Shown: positions 17,063 through 26,434, numbered from the stretch's first letter. The stretch: 53,290 nt of DNA from Shewanella sp. (GCF_013214165.1 NZ_JABSSM010000032.1:1-53290), one strand, 5' to 3'. The notes: generated by a model from the letters alone, not told the origin. Numbers and translations: made by a program.

Positions 17063-17812
17063 TCACCAATATTTTTCTACCGTTATCTGGCCCGGCGCAC
17101 GTCTCAGGTTCTTGGCCAAGCCCATATCGAGCAAGATTTTATTGGTATCAGATATCATATCCGGATTACCGCAAAGCATGACTTGTGAATCCTGCGCCGA
17201 GATCTCGACTCCAACTATTTTTTGTATCTCAGCACTTTGAATCCCAGTCGAAATACGGCTCTGTATTGCGCCGGGCATGGTTTCCCGTGTAACCGAAAAG
17301 ACGAGTTTAAATTGATTAGGATAACGTCGTTCAAGCCGTAACAGCTGCTCCTTGTAAGCCAGATCTTCCGCCAACCTCACCCCATAAACAAGGACCACAG
17401 TTTCAAACCGATTCCAAGGCTCATCCGTTTCCAGCATAGAGATAAAGGGGCCCACGGCCGTCCCCGTTGCGAGTAACCACAACTGCTTACCTTCGAACGC
17501 ACTTGTGGGGATCTCCTCTAAGGTCATAAAACCAGAGGCTTTAGGTGAGACATCGAGTTTATCACCCACCTTGAGTTGCTGCAGGTTAGGAGAGAGTTGA
17601 CCGTCTTCGACCGACACTGCCAATACCTCTATGATGTCGCCGCCTGGCGGGTTAACAATTGAATAGGCCCTGCCCACACGCTTATCGCCTATGGCCTGAC
17701 TAAGTTTGATAAATTGACCGGCAATAAAAGGCTGAATATCGGCTCTTATCTGCAATGAAAATAGTTTGTCATTCCAATCGATGCGCCCTACTACTTCACC
17801 TTTAATCCACAT
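17063..17812 (-). CDS. fpr: ferredoxin--NADP(+) reductase
   Basis: This FAD enzyme transfers electrons between NADPH and ferredoxin or flavodoxin. It is a 249-residue subclass IB-type reductase. The FAD site is RAYSIVNPP, the NADP-binding motif is ATGTAVGPFISML, VMLCGNPDMI is the nicotinamide loop, and the C-terminal residue is tryptophan (TVEKYW), as in E. coli Fpr. GGAGC precedes the ATG. It is separated from fbpA by 364 bases, so it is probably its own unit, although the products could cooperate in reductive release of iron. Confidence 0.94.
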   Translation of the reverse strand: MWIKGEVVGRIDWNDKLFSLQIRADIQPFIAGQFIKLSQAIGDKRVGRAYSIVNPPGGDIIEVLAVSVEDGQLSPNLQQLKVGDKLDVSPKASGFMTLEEIPTSAFEGKQLWLLATGTAVGPFISMLETDEPWNRFETVVLVYGVRLAEDLAYKEQLLRLERRYPNQFKLVFSVTRETMPGAIQSRISTGIQSAEIQKIVGVEISAQDSQVMLCGNPDMISDTNKILLDMGLAKNLRRAPGQITVEKYW

Positions 17813-17870
17813 GCATAGCTCCAGCTAAAAATTCAACTAATTGATCTGTAGCATAAAGCTACACGCTTAT

Positions 17871-18101
17871 CTAATAATTAAACATAATATCGCGATACAC
17901 TAATATCAGAGACTCATCACCGGACTTAAGATTAACCTCCTGCTGCGCCGAGATGATCGCCGTATTCATCGAGTGTTTACTGACGGCATATGCCGAGTTA
18001 TTGCTAGCGACTCTAGATACGTTTTTACCATGATTATCTGTCGGATCAGATTTATCGCGGGCGACTCGGGACACCTAGGTCCCATGGGTGTGTATTTCCA
18101 T
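17871..18101 (-). pseudogene. amber-interrupted, truncated gene (possibly DUF5610-like)
   Basis: A start ATG at 18101 with an excellent ribosome binding site (AAGAGG, 5-base spacing) encodes MEIHTHGT, then an in-frame TAG at 18075-18077, then 68 further codons (VSRVARDKSDPTDNHGKNVS ... SAQQEVNLKSGDESLILVYR) ending at 17871. Restart at the GTG just after TAG would lack a ribosome binding site. The part SAQQEVNLKSGDESLILVYR recalls the start of DUF5610-type proteins, which normally continue further, so the C terminus seems lost too. Family assignment is from memory and weak; the interruption is seen directly. Confidence 0.6.
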
Positions 18102-18237
18102 GACGGCCTCTTAAGATGATATCTCTACTTAACCACTACCGGCTAAAATTCGACCAGCTTTAGTATTAATCTATCCATTACTGTTTTATTGTTATACATT
18201 TCGCTAATGTAACGGCAAATCTTCAATAAATAACATC

Positions 18238-18768
18238 ATGATGAGATTGATAACCCTAATTTTGGCCCTTAGCCTGACATTATCCCTTAGCGCCAATGCC
18301 ACAGAGCTCCATAGCCAAGAGCTATTAGGAGTGAGTAAAACCTTGGTATTAGTCAGGCATGCGGAAAAATCGGCCGGCGAAGATAACGATCCTAGCCTTA
18401 GCCAGGCGGGGAAAATAAGAGCCGAGGGACTCGTGCATAAACTGAAAAACTACCGCTTCAGTCAATTACTGGCCTCGCCCTTCAAACGGACTCAGGCAAC
18501 CTTACAGCCCATTAGTGAAGCCCTTGGCATTCCAATCACGGTGATTGAGGTAAAATCTGGTCTAGAGGCCCATATAACCGCGACGATTAACACCGTCGAG
18601 GCACGAGCTGGCGATGTGCTAATTGCTGGACACTCTAACACCCTACCTAGGATAATCGCAGCTTTTGGCGGGCCCAAGATTGATGACCTAGATGAGCATC
18701 AATACTCGAATATCTATGAGCTTAAGATATACAGCTCAGGACGAGTTGAGTTTACACAGCTAGAATAG
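18238..18768 (+). CDS. exported SixA-like histidine phosphatase
   Basis: The 176-residue protein has a signal peptide (about residues 1-22, cut after ANA) followed by a phosphoglycerate-mutase-fold phosphatase domain. The catalytic motif is VRHAEKS with the phospho-accepting His, ASPFKRTQAT supplies the second Arg, and IAGHSNTLPRI carries the second catalytic His. The short single-domain layout resembles SixA, but the signal peptide places it in the periplasm. Substrate unknown. Two adjacent ATGs (18238, 18241) are possible starts. Confidence 0.85.
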   Translation: MMRLITLILALSLTLSLSANATELHSQELLGVSKTLVLVRHAEKSAGEDNDPSLSQAGKIRAEGLVHKLKNYRFSQLLASPFKRTQATLQPISEALGIPITVIEVKSGLEAHITATINTVEARAGDVLIAGHSNTLPRIIAAFGGPKIDDLDEHQYSNIYELKIYSSGRVEFTQLE

Positions 18769-18940
18769 AATCAAAATCAGAGGAATTTCGTGAGGAAGCT
18801 AAGCCTTTGCAAGGCTAGCCATAGGTCGAATAGCCTTATTTCGTGATTTATATAACAATCTACACTGGATATTTATTGGTTCTTACGGCAGAATTCCGCT
18901 CTCTAAGAGACCAACAACGCAAATCACAGGGAGACTTAAG

Positions 18941-19144
18941 TTGAACTCAGAATATGAGAGCCAAAAACCATCGACCAAGGAACGTGCACTCAATTGCAAT
19001 AACTGTGATCGTTTGACTGTAATCGAAGGCGAGTCTGTCTGTTTTCGTCAGGGAGAGGTTATCAGCCTGAGCCTATTCGATCCTCTCAATAAAGCGAATC
19101 AAAACTTGCCTCATATTGCTTGCGATGGCTGGAAAGCGGGTTAA
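18941..19144 (+). CDS. small cysteine-containing hypothetical protein, TTG start
   Basis: This 67-residue protein appears to start with TTG: CAGGGAGA lies about 8 bases upstream and there is no in-frame ATG near it. It has four cysteines, C19 and C22 (CNNC), C34 and C61 (ACDGW), a pattern compatible with a zinc or Fe-S site. No family name is recognised. No partner gene is obvious. Confidence 0.65.
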   Translation: MNSEYESQKPSTKERALNCNNCDRLTVIEGESVCFRQGEVISLSLFDPLNKANQNLPHIACDGWKAG

Positions 19145-19193
19145 ACTGACACGCTCTCCCATTATCTGAGTCGACAAATAAGCATCAAATAAG

Positions 19194-19457
19194 TTACCCG
19201 GCCATCATACCTGCATAATCATTAGCAGAGAATTTAGTCTCTCTAATCAAGCCGTGAACTTCCATACTAGGATTCAATTTAGCAAGACTCAGACCACGAG
19301 TCGTGACTCTCATTCCTGATGTCAGCTCAAGGTAGAGATTAAACAGCTCATCTTGTTCTAGGCCACGCTTCTTAAGCGTCGCCATTATCGCTAACCAATC
19401 GGTATCGACAACACTGTCCTGACTTTCAATGTTTACCTGTAAAGGAATATTCTTCAT
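19194..19457 (-). CDS. hypothetical protein
   Basis: The 87-residue cytosolic protein begins MKNIPLQVNIESQDSVVDTD and has a predicted helical middle (WLAIMATLKKRGLEQDELFN). The ATG at 19457 is favoured over the in-frame ATG at 19466 because AGGGTGAG lies 9 bases before it and directly abuts the other. No family recognised. It lies upstream of, and in the same direction as, the ABC exporter gene on its other side, but the exporter is transcribed toward it, so this gene could be cotranscribed with it only by read-through of 174 bases. Confidence 0.65.
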   Translation of the reverse strand: MKNIPLQVNIESQDSVVDTDWLAIMATLKKRGLEQDELFNLYLELTSGMRVTTRGLSLAKLNPSMEVHGLIRETKFSANDYAGMMAG

Positions 19458-19631
19458 CGTTATCATCTCACCCTAATTGTTTCCAGTTTATATGCCAATT
19501 ATACAAACTAAACCTGAACTAACACTGAACTATTAACCAAGTATATGCATTTATATTAACTAATATTGAATATTCTACAGCATGTCCCGTCAGACTGTAG
19601 ATTTATATTCACCATATTCATTCCAATAACA

Positions 19632-21401
19632 TCAATTTTGAATGTTCCATAACTTGGCATATAGACCATCATTGGCTAACAGTGACTCATGGTTACCCGT
19701 TTCGACAATTTGCCCTTGGCTCAACACCAGAATTTGGTCCGCATCGACAACGGTAGAGAGTCTATGGGCGATCACTAAGCTGGTGTGCCCTTTAGCCACC
19801 TCTTTGAGTGCATTTAATATCGCCTGTTCCGATTGGCTATCTAGTGAAGATGTCGCTTCATCGAACACCAAAATAGGCGAGCCCTTTAGAATAGCCCTGG
19901 CGATAGCAACCCTCTGTTTCTCCCCACCTGATAACTTCAAGCCTCTCTCGCCCACTGGGGTATTCCAACCTTCGGGCAAGGTATCAATGAAATGAGACAG
20001 GTGTGCCATGTTAATGACCTGGAGGATCTCCTCGTCAGTGGCATCGGGACGACCATAGCGAATATTCTCTAGCAGTGAGTCGTTAAACAACACGGTATCT
20101 TGTGGGACTATGGCGATAGCCTGACGAAGTGCATCTTGAGTCAAGTTGTTAATATTGACGCCATCTAAGCTAATACAGCCGGTTTCGACATCATAGAAAC
20201 GAAACAGCAATTTAACGATAGTAGACTTACCCGCCCCACTATCCCCTACGATAGCGACTTTCTGTCCGGGAAGAATGGTGAAATTCACATCTTTCAGAAT
20301 TTGACGGGTATTATAGCTGAAGCTAACAGACTCGAACTTCAACTCACCTAATCCCAAACAGACCTCTTGGGCACCTTTTTTATCCTGAATGAGAGGAACC
20401 CGTTTCAGCAGGCCGAACATTCTCTCTATATTGGCTAGGGCGCCACGTATCTCCCGATACACGAAGCCCAAGAAATTGAGTGGGATAAAAAGCTGCATCA
20501 TAAAGGCATTAACCAGCACAAAATCACCTATGGTCATCACGCCTTGCACCACATTATAGGCGGCGAGTGCCAGCATCATAGTCATCGCCACCGAAATAAT
20601 CAGCGCTTGACCTATATTGAGGGCAAACAGTGACAGACGATTTTTCCGTTTTGCATACTCCCACTCTTCTAATGCTTCATCGTAACGTCGCGCCTCAAAG
20701 GCTTCATTATTAAAATACTTAACCGTTTCATAATTAAGCAGGCTATCGATGGCACGAGTATTAGAGTGTGAATCCGCCTTAGCGGCTTCACGCACATACT
20801 CGGTACGCCATTCAGTTGCGAGTACAGAAAACAGCCCATAAGCCAAGACTGACCCCAAGGTGATTGCCGCAAATTCGATACCATAATTATAAAAAAAGAT
20901 GCCGACGACTAAGGCTATTTCTAATAGCGTAGGCACGATATTAAACACCATGAAACGCATCAGAAAGTTGATGCCACTGGTGCCTCTTTCTATGTCCCGG
21001 GACAAACCTCCGGTTTTTCGCTGCAGATGAAATTCTAAGTCCAGACGATGGAGATGCTCAAAAACATTGAGCCCTAGCCTTCTGATGGCCCGCTCGGTCA
21101 CACGACCGAATAAGGTGTCTCTGACCTCTGAAATCAAGGTATTAAGCAGCCTGAGTCCACCATAGGCAACGACCAAGGCGATAGGTACACTGAGCAACTG
21201 CTCAGGTGATGCCGTACTTAACCCGTCCACCAGAGACTTTAATATGAAGGGAAGAGAGACGCTGGCTAACTTTGCAATAACCAAACATAATAAGGCCAGA
21301 ATCACCCTCTGTTTAAACTCTAACAGGTAGGGCCAAATTAGCTTTAATACATGGAGATTTAATTTATCAATCGGTCCATCGAAATAAACAGAGGGTCGCA
21401 T
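19632..21401 (-). CDS. Atm1-type ABC exporter (fused membrane and ATPase domains)
   Basis: This half-transporter has six membrane spans (about 25-320) followed by an ATPase domain: Walker A GDSGAGKST, Q-loop in AIVPQDTVLFNDSLLENI, signature LSGGEKQR, Walker B ILVFDEATSSLD and the switch His in VIAHRLST. The pattern FLMRFMVFNIVPTLLEI and YETVKYFNNE is typical of the Atm1/ABCB7 branch, which exports glutathione-linked or persulfide species and metals. At 589 residues it has standard length and would act as a homodimer in the inner membrane. Confidence 0.93.
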   Translation of the reverse strand: MRPSVYFDGPIDKLNLHVLKLIWPYLLEFKQRVILALLCLVIAKLASVSLPFILKSLVDGLSTASPEQLLSVPIALVVAYGGLRLLNTLISEVRDTLFGRVTERAIRRLGLNVFEHLHRLDLEFHLQRKTGGLSRDIERGTSGINFLMRFMVFNIVPTLLEIALVVGIFFYNYGIEFAAITLGSVLAYGLFSVLATEWRTEYVREAAKADSHSNTRAIDSLLNYETVKYFNNEAFEARRYDEALEEWEYAKRKNRLSLFALNIGQALIISVAMTMMLALAAYNVVQGVMTIGDFVLVNAFMMQLFIPLNFLGFVYREIRGALANIERMFGLLKRVPLIQDKKGAQEVCLGLGELKFESVSFSYNTRQILKDVNFTILPGQKVAIVGDSGAGKSTIVKLLFRFYDVETGCISLDGVNINNLTQDALRQAIAIVPQDTVLFNDSLLENIRYGRPDATDEEILQVINMAHLSHFIDTLPEGWNTPVGERGLKLSGGEKQRVAIARAILKGSPILVFDEATSSLDSQSEQAILNALKEVAKGHTSLVIAHRLSTVVDADQILVLSQGQIVETGNHESLLANDGLYAKLWNIQN

Positions 21402-21815
21402 TTATTATCAATCCTAATACAAGTTAAGCATCGCAGGAGTCCTAGGCTATTTGCCAATAACTAAAGACCTTATTTTTAGCCATGTAAACGTTAGCTTACA
21501 GCATAAGCTGCTAAAACTTGTTCGCTCTACACATAAGTATCGTCTTTTATTCCGCAGAGTAACGGCTAATTTCTGAGTTTGCAGCCAAATAAACCTTCAA
21601 TCGGCTGACTCCCGCCCGCAAGAAGTAACGCTTTCGACTTACATTTCGCCACACTTAATAGTACAAAGGAACTAGGCGGTACAATTATTTTAAAAAAATC
21701 GTTAAATAACGGTACTTCTTGTTAAACACGATAAAGTAATTTGATATTCTTTTTTAACGCAGACCAAGTAAGGGAAGCGACCAGCCCTTAATAAGCGATT
21801 TTAAAGGAAATACAC
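21402..21815. other. intergenic region without recognised features
   Basis: AT-rich stretch between the divergent Atm1-type gene and the small gene at 21816. It should hold both promoters. I see no repeat, RNA gene or protein remnant. Confidence 0.5.
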
Positions 21816-21992
21816 ATGCAGGGTTCACCCAAAGTTCAATATCCGCCGTTGCCACTCATCCAGACCTGGATATGGATGATGACCCGATCCGGAGACTCAG
21901 ACATTCAACAACAAGGCCAAAATAATCTTATCGCTTCATTCGGAAGCCTAGCAAAAGCCAATGAATATCTGCTCAATCAAAATCAAGGTTAA
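21816..21992 (+). CDS. 58-residue hypothetical protein
   Basis: The reading frame MQGSPKVQYPPLPLIQTWIW ... SLAKANEYLLNQNQG has a strong ribosome binding site (AAGGAA, 7-base spacing) and ends 99 bases before a bidirectional terminator. It combines a proline-rich, aromatic N terminus (PPLPLIQTWIWMM) with a polar Gln/Asn-rich C terminus. Composition, ribosome binding site and terminator all suggest a real gene. No known family recognised. Confidence 0.65.
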   Translation: MQGSPKVQYPPLPLIQTWIWMMTRSGDSDIQQQGQNNLIASFGSLAKANEYLLNQNQG

Positions 21993-22090
21993 TCCATTCT
22001 AGGTTAAGATTAACGGTGTTAACGTCCTACTGAACACACAAATCCCCTCTTTCGCTATCCCTGCGATCACGGATAAATACTTCCATGGAC

Positions 22091-22118
22091 AAAAAAGGAG
22101 ACCTAGGTCTCCTTTTTT
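22091..22118. terminator. bidirectional terminator
   Basis: A perfect 28-base palindrome of A6, GGAGACCTAGGTCTCC and T6 lies between the convergent 58-residue gene and aroG and should terminate both. Confidence 0.9.
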
Positions 22119-22136
22119 GTCGCTGTATCTATCAAG

Positions 22137-23195
22137 CTAACAAGCCGAGCGGCGAGCAATAATGCTCTGATTTAGCGTCGCTAAAATTGACTCTGTATCA
22201 TCCCAGCCAATGCAAGCATCGGTAATACTCTGGCCATAACACAGAGCTTGACCTGCAACATAATCTTGACGGCCTTCGATGAGGTTACTCTCGATCATGA
22301 CACCAAATATCCCATAATTACCTTTAGAGACTTGAGCTGCCACATCTTCTCCTACCAGCAATTGGCGCTTAAACTGCTTGGAGCTATTGGCATGGCTGAA
22401 ATCGACCATGATATTAATGTCTAATCCGGCCTTCTCTAGTTGCTCACCGATGGCACTCACATGCTCCTTGCTATAATTAGGCTCCTTACCACCTCGTAGG
22501 ATGATGTGGCAGTCCGAATTACCCTTGGTCTCGACGATGGCCGAGTGACCGAACTTGGTCACAGATAAGAAGTGATGAGGCGCACTCGCCGCACCTATGG
22601 CGTCGATGGCAACTTTAATGGTGCCATCGGTACCATTCTTAAAACCTACCGGAGATGAGAGACCCGAAGCCAGTTCACGATGTACTTGTGATTCTGTGGT
22701 TCTCGCGCCAATCGCTCCCCAACACATAAGATCGGCAACATATTGTGGGGTGATCATATCGAGAAACTCACCCGCCGTAGGTATGCCAAGATCGTTGAGA
22801 TCCAGCAGTAATTTACGTGCGGTTCTCAGCCCATCGTTTAGCCTGAAGCTATTGTCCATAAATGGATCGTTAATCAGCCCCTTCCAACCCACTGTGGTGC
22901 GGGGCTTTTCGAAGTAGACTCGCATCACTATTTCTAACTGATCCTTGTATTGCTCACGCAGTTTCACTAAACGCTCACCATACTCTAGCGCAGCCTTAGG
23001 ATCATGGATTGAACAGGGACCTATGACAACCAATAGGCGGTCATCATTTTTCTTCAAGATCTGATGGATGTTTTCGCGTGCATTAAAAACGGTAGCCGAT
23101 GCATTCTCAGTCGCCGGAAATCGCTCAAATATTGCAATTGGTGGCAGTAATTCTTTGATCTTGTTAATTCGAACGTCATCATTTTTGTAATACAT
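22137..23195 (-). CDS. aroG: 3-deoxy-7-phosphoheptulonate synthase, AroG type
   Basis: This enzyme condenses phosphoenolpyruvate and erythrose 4-phosphate, the first step of aromatic amino acid synthesis. The 352 residues follow E. coli AroG closely from the start (YYKNDDVRINKIKELLPP) and include LLVVIGPCSIHDP, EKPRTTVGWKGLINDP, GARTTESQVHRELASG, PVGFKNGTDG, and the metal ligands in MVDFSHANSSK. The N-terminal sequence resembles the Phe-inhibited isoenzyme, but the effector cannot be proved here. The convergent terminator at 22091 ends it. Confidence 0.95.
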   Translation of the reverse strand: MYYKNDDVRINKIKELLPPIAIFERFPATENASATVFNARENIHQILKKNDDRLLVVIGPCSIHDPKAALEYGERLVKLREQYKDQLEIVMRVYFEKPRTTVGWKGLINDPFMDNSFRLNDGLRTARKLLLDLNDLGIPTAGEFLDMITPQYVADLMCWGAIGARTTESQVHRELASGLSSPVGFKNGTDGTIKVAIDAIGAASAPHHFLSVTKFGHSAIVETKGNSDCHIILRGGKEPNYSKEHVSAIGEQLEKAGLDINIMVDFSHANSSKQFKRQLLVGEDVAAQVSKGNYGIFGVMIESNLIEGRQDYVAGQALCYGQSITDACIGWDDTESILATLNQSIIARRSAC

Positions 23196-23819
23196 GTAAT
23201 AAACTCACTCCGGCTATCGTTAAAACAGACTTATCTCAATTGCGCTACTAAGTTCAATTTATCCAGTATTGCCCCGTAATGCAACAAGATATAGTAACGA
23301 ACAAAAAATAATAACCAACATATTGTTATATAAAGATAAAAATCAAACTCATTTAAAATTAAAGATAAGGGTAGCCGCCATTAAACCCCAAAACAAATAC
23401 AATAAAACCCTGTATTTTATTGTATTTAAGAATCATTCAGGGGCAAGTAAGCATATCTGTGAGCTAACGTAGTGAAAGCTAAGCTACAGGTAGAAATGTG
23501 TTGCAGTAAAAATTTATATTGGCTGGAATTCAACCTTAGCTTTAGTCAAGCTGGACAAATTGGGCAATAACCACGACTAAAACTCTTTTCGCTATTCATT
23601 GAAATAATTTCAAACACCTGTCAGTTGAATTCACCTAGCCAAGCCGTTCAATGGCTAGCATGCAATAAATGTTTAAAACAAAGTACCCAAGCTGTTACAT
23701 TGACTAGTACTAATGTACTAGCCCTACTCCTTGATTGTTTGATTATCAACCACTAGGTTAACTAAGAGGTCGGACATCAGACCTCATACCTGATTAACAT
23801 ACTAAAAAGAGATAACCCA
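23196..23819. other. AT-rich intergenic region with two small inverted repeats
   Basis: This 624-base gap separates the divergent aroG and hydrolase genes. Two inverted repeats are visible: CTAGTAC-TAAT-GTACTAG (23704-23721) and GAGGTC-N8-GACCTC (23766-23785). The second is 34 bases before the hydrolase ATG and could be an operator or leader hairpin. A 67-codon open frame at 23269 has low-complexity K/N-rich translation and is not credible. Confidence 0.5.
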
Positions 23820-24692
23820 ATGAAAATCTATTACAAGCTAATACTCTTGGGCCTGTTTATATCCAGCCCACTAATATTCAGCCCACTCAGCTATGGCGCC
23901 AGCGGCATAGTATTTATCCATGGCACAGGTAATCAAACCGATGCCGAAACTGATTATTGGTCCCGGGAATTTATCGACTCCGTTAGACAAGGCCTACCCG
24001 AGCCCGCTAACTATCAAGTGATCAACTGTGATTTCGATCAATACATGTGGGACGAAGCCGCCGCCGGTTGTTTGGTCAGTCAGCTGCACACATTTATTCA
24101 GCATAAGGATATCGATGATCTAGTCATGCTCACCCACTCTCATGGTGGCAATATTGTCAGGTGGGTTTTATCTAATCCCACCTGGGATGGCCGCTATATC
24201 GACATAGTCAATGCCACCAGCCGAGTCATTGCCCTGGCTCCCTCTAGTGGCGGTACCCCATTAGCCGATGCGGTGAATCAAGGCAGTGTGTTTGAAGCGA
24301 CGTTAGGCTGGCTCTTAGGCTATGGCAGTGACGCAGTCAAGCAACAACAAGTCAGTTGGATGAGCTACTACAACAGCACCTGGCTTAACGGGACTCAGGA
24401 TCGTCCGACTCTGGGCAAGCCATTCGAAGTGGTGGTGGGCTCGGATGTTGATTCGGCGATCTGGGACGCTGACAGCTACTGTGCGGGCTACCAATATCAA
24501 GTCGCGCTCGAAACCACACAGAACTGGTTAGATGATTGCTCCGACGGATTCTTAGAGTGCAGTTCACAGAGTGCTGCCGGCACTGTTTGGTTTACCGATA
24601 AGCAGAAAACGGCTGGAAGTGAACCCCTGAGTCACCAGCAAAGCAGGCGAGCCTGCTTCAATCTAGACATCTTGATCCGCAACTATATATAG
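23820..24692 (+). CDS. secreted alpha/beta hydrolase, lipase-like
   Basis: The 290-residue protein has a signal peptide (about 1-27, LSYGA) and an alpha/beta hydrolase core. The oxyanion strand is GIVFIHGTGN and the nucleophile elbow is THSHGGN, a variant with His before the catalytic Ser. A likely acid lies in VVVGSDVDSAIWD and the catalytic His in GSEPLSHQQSRRAC. Several cysteines suggest disulfides. It is followed after 9 bases by a lipoprotein gene, so the two form an operon. Substrate is unknown, perhaps a lipid or ester. Confidence 0.8.
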   Translation: MKIYYKLILLGLFISSPLIFSPLSYGASGIVFIHGTGNQTDAETDYWSREFIDSVRQGLPEPANYQVINCDFDQYMWDEAAAGCLVSQLHTFIQHKDIDDLVMLTHSHGGNIVRWVLSNPTWDGRYIDIVNATSRVIALAPSSGGTPLADAVNQGSVFEATLGWLLGYGSDAVKQQQVSWMSYYNSTWLNGTQDRPTLGKPFEVVVGSDVDSAIWDADSYCAGYQYQVALETTQNWLDDCSDGFLECSSQSAAGTVWFTDKQKTAGSEPLSHQQSRRACFNLDILIRNYI

Positions 24693-24701
24693 GAGTCAAA
24701 C

Positions 24702-25994
24702 ATGAAAATTTTCCCATTAGTCTTGGTGACATTATCGATAATGCCCCTCCTGACAGCCTGTCAGGATGAAACAGCTACACCGGCTGCCGATACTCAAGCT
24801 CAGAGCTTCACGCAGGCATCATTATCTGCGCCTCAGCAGGGGGACTTCAGTGTCACTGACGTCACCGAGCCACAACTGCCGCCGATTAACACTAGCAGAG
24901 ATTCCTTGAGCTTTATCAGTGTGCCTGCTAATACATTTATCATAAGCCCACCAGCAGAATCACACTCAAGTAGCAGTGATGAATATTGGACCACAGTCAC
25001 AGGCACCGAGTTAAATAGAGGCGTGAGTCTATCCATCAGTCAAGCCTCCAGCGTTATTCGCATCTCACCCAGAGCGGACACGAGTTCAGGCACCTTGATG
25101 CATAGCCAGGCTATCTCACCCGATAAGATCCAACTGATAAACCTGGATAACAAATCGAGTGCCAGCAAGTCTTCATCCAATATTCATTCTCTGGCGGATC
25201 CTCAAGCCTTAGCGACAGCCGGCCTCACCGATGATTCCAGCGCCCTTACCATGTCTTCCAGCGCTAAGCCTGGTAAATACTTACTCAAGGTGTCAGTCCC
25301 CTTAGCCGCTAAGTCCAGTTATCTGGTGAATGTGAAGGAGAAGCACTCACCCTACCAACTCAAACTCACCAGTAAATTCAGGGTATCGAGCCAAGCCCGC
25401 AGTCTGGATTTTAATGTTTCACTGACCAATAGCGATCAAGCACTCAGGCCCACGGCGAGCTTAAAGCACGCAGACGCTAGTTATCAGACTCTCAAGCTTG
25501 TGTCTAATAATGGCCAGTGGCAGGCACAACTAGCCGACACCTTAGCCATGCCGAGCAGCAATCAGGGCTTGAGTGAAATTCAAATTGACATAAAGGCTCG
25601 CGTTAACGGCATCGAGGTCATCAGAACCGTTAAAACCGCCTTCAAACAATTCGTGCCCTCGGCTAAAATCCAGCAGCAAGTGAACACTCGTTGGCGCGAA
25701 GGCATTCCGCTTCGCATAGATTTCACCTTAGATATCGCCGAGGAGGGGCGCTTCGCCCTCTCGGGTTACCTGACAGGTAGGGATGCCTCAGGTCAAGATA
25801 AGATGATATTAAAAACCGAGTCGGCCAATTGGCTTACCTTAGATGATTCAGCCATGTCACTGAAATTAGATCCGCAATTAATCCAGGAGTCTGGGCTGAG
25901 CGCGCCCTTCAAGTTAATGGGCTTGGAGCTTAAAGATCAGGGACAGATGGCCAGGCTGAGTTATCAGCAAGAGGCCCTGATACTCCAACAATAG
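24702..25994 (+). CDS. DUF4785-type lipoprotein
   Basis: The 430-residue protein starts with a lipoprotein signal and lipobox LLTAC, so C20 should be lipidated. The rest is Ser-rich and beta-like. The block KPGKYLLKVSVPLAAKSSYL and VNVKEKHSPYQLKL matches my memory of DUF4785 proteins, which are envelope proteins of unknown role. It is cotranscribed with the hydrolase 9 bases upstream and may hold, inhibit or fold it. That role is inference. Confidence 0.75.
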   Translation: MKIFPLVLVTLSIMPLLTACQDETATPAADTQAQSFTQASLSAPQQGDFSVTDVTEPQLPPINTSRDSLSFISVPANTFIISPPAESHSSSSDEYWTTVTGTELNRGVSLSISQASSVIRISPRADTSSGTLMHSQAISPDKIQLINLDNKSSASKSSSNIHSLADPQALATAGLTDDSSALTMSSSAKPGKYLLKVSVPLAAKSSYLVNVKEKHSPYQLKLTSKFRVSSQARSLDFNVSLTNSDQALRPTASLKHADASYQTLKLVSNNGQWQAQLADTLAMPSSNQGLSEIQIDIKARVNGIEVIRTVKTAFKQFVPSAKIQQQVNTRWREGIPLRIDFTLDIAEEGRFALSGYLTGRDASGQDKMILKTESANWLTLDDSAMSLKLDPQLIQESGLSAPFKLMGLELKDQGQMARLSYQQEALILQQ

Positions 25995-26037
25995 TCACTG
26001 GGGCGATAATGACTGGATAACGCATTCATTATCTATA

Positions 26038-26061
26038 AAAAGCACTCATAGGAGTGCTTTT
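26038..26061. terminator. bidirectional terminator after the hydrolase/lipoprotein operon
   Basis: AAAAGCACTC-ATAG-GAGTGCTTTT makes a 10-bp stem with a 4-nt loop flanked by A and T runs, 43 bases past the lipoprotein stop. It could also terminate minus-strand transcription from the remnant at 26080. Confidence 0.85.
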
Positions 26062-26079
26062 CTGTCTCAACCGATGAAA

Positions 26080-26321
26080 TTAGTGGTTTTTCATCGCGTG
26101 TAACTTAGCTTGATAGCGAATTTGGTTATTCTCATCTTGAGTAAGACTCAGGGCTTTCTCCATATTCTTCTTTGCCAGACGTTCATCCCAGTGGCCCAAT
26201 AAGCCCGAGACAGGCCAAAGTAAAATTCGTGACGATAATCAGCCTTATCTACCGCTCTCTTGTACCAGAGTAATGCATCTTGAAGTAGTAACACAGCAAT
26301 TGCGCACGGGACTTTCACCAT
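26080..26321 (-). pseudogene. frameshifted TPR-protein remnant
   Basis: Minus-strand translation shows LQDALLWYKRAVDKADYRHE then FYFGLSRAY in one frame, and HWDERLAKKNMEKALSLTQD ... QAKLHAMKNH-stop in the next. The break lies at about 26193-26200; adding one base near TATTGGGCC restores a continuous tetratricopeptide-like sequence. An in-frame ATG at 26321 exists but has no good ribosome binding site, and the stretch before LQDAL is not clearly TPR. This is therefore the 3' end of a decayed gene. Confidence 0.55.
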
Positions 26322-26434
26322 AGGTCTCTAGCCTTAAGTTTCGATATCCTTGGTGTAGCTTATGTCATGATGACACATTACGCATAAACAAAAGTTACAA
26401 GCAGTTAACCAGGCCCTTGTTTTTAACAGCGAGA

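Noticed and set aside
23269..23472. 67-codon plus-strand open frame in the aroG/hydrolase gap
   Set aside because: The translation is low-complexity and Lys/Asn-rich, typical of AT-rich non-coding DNA, and there is no ribosome binding site.
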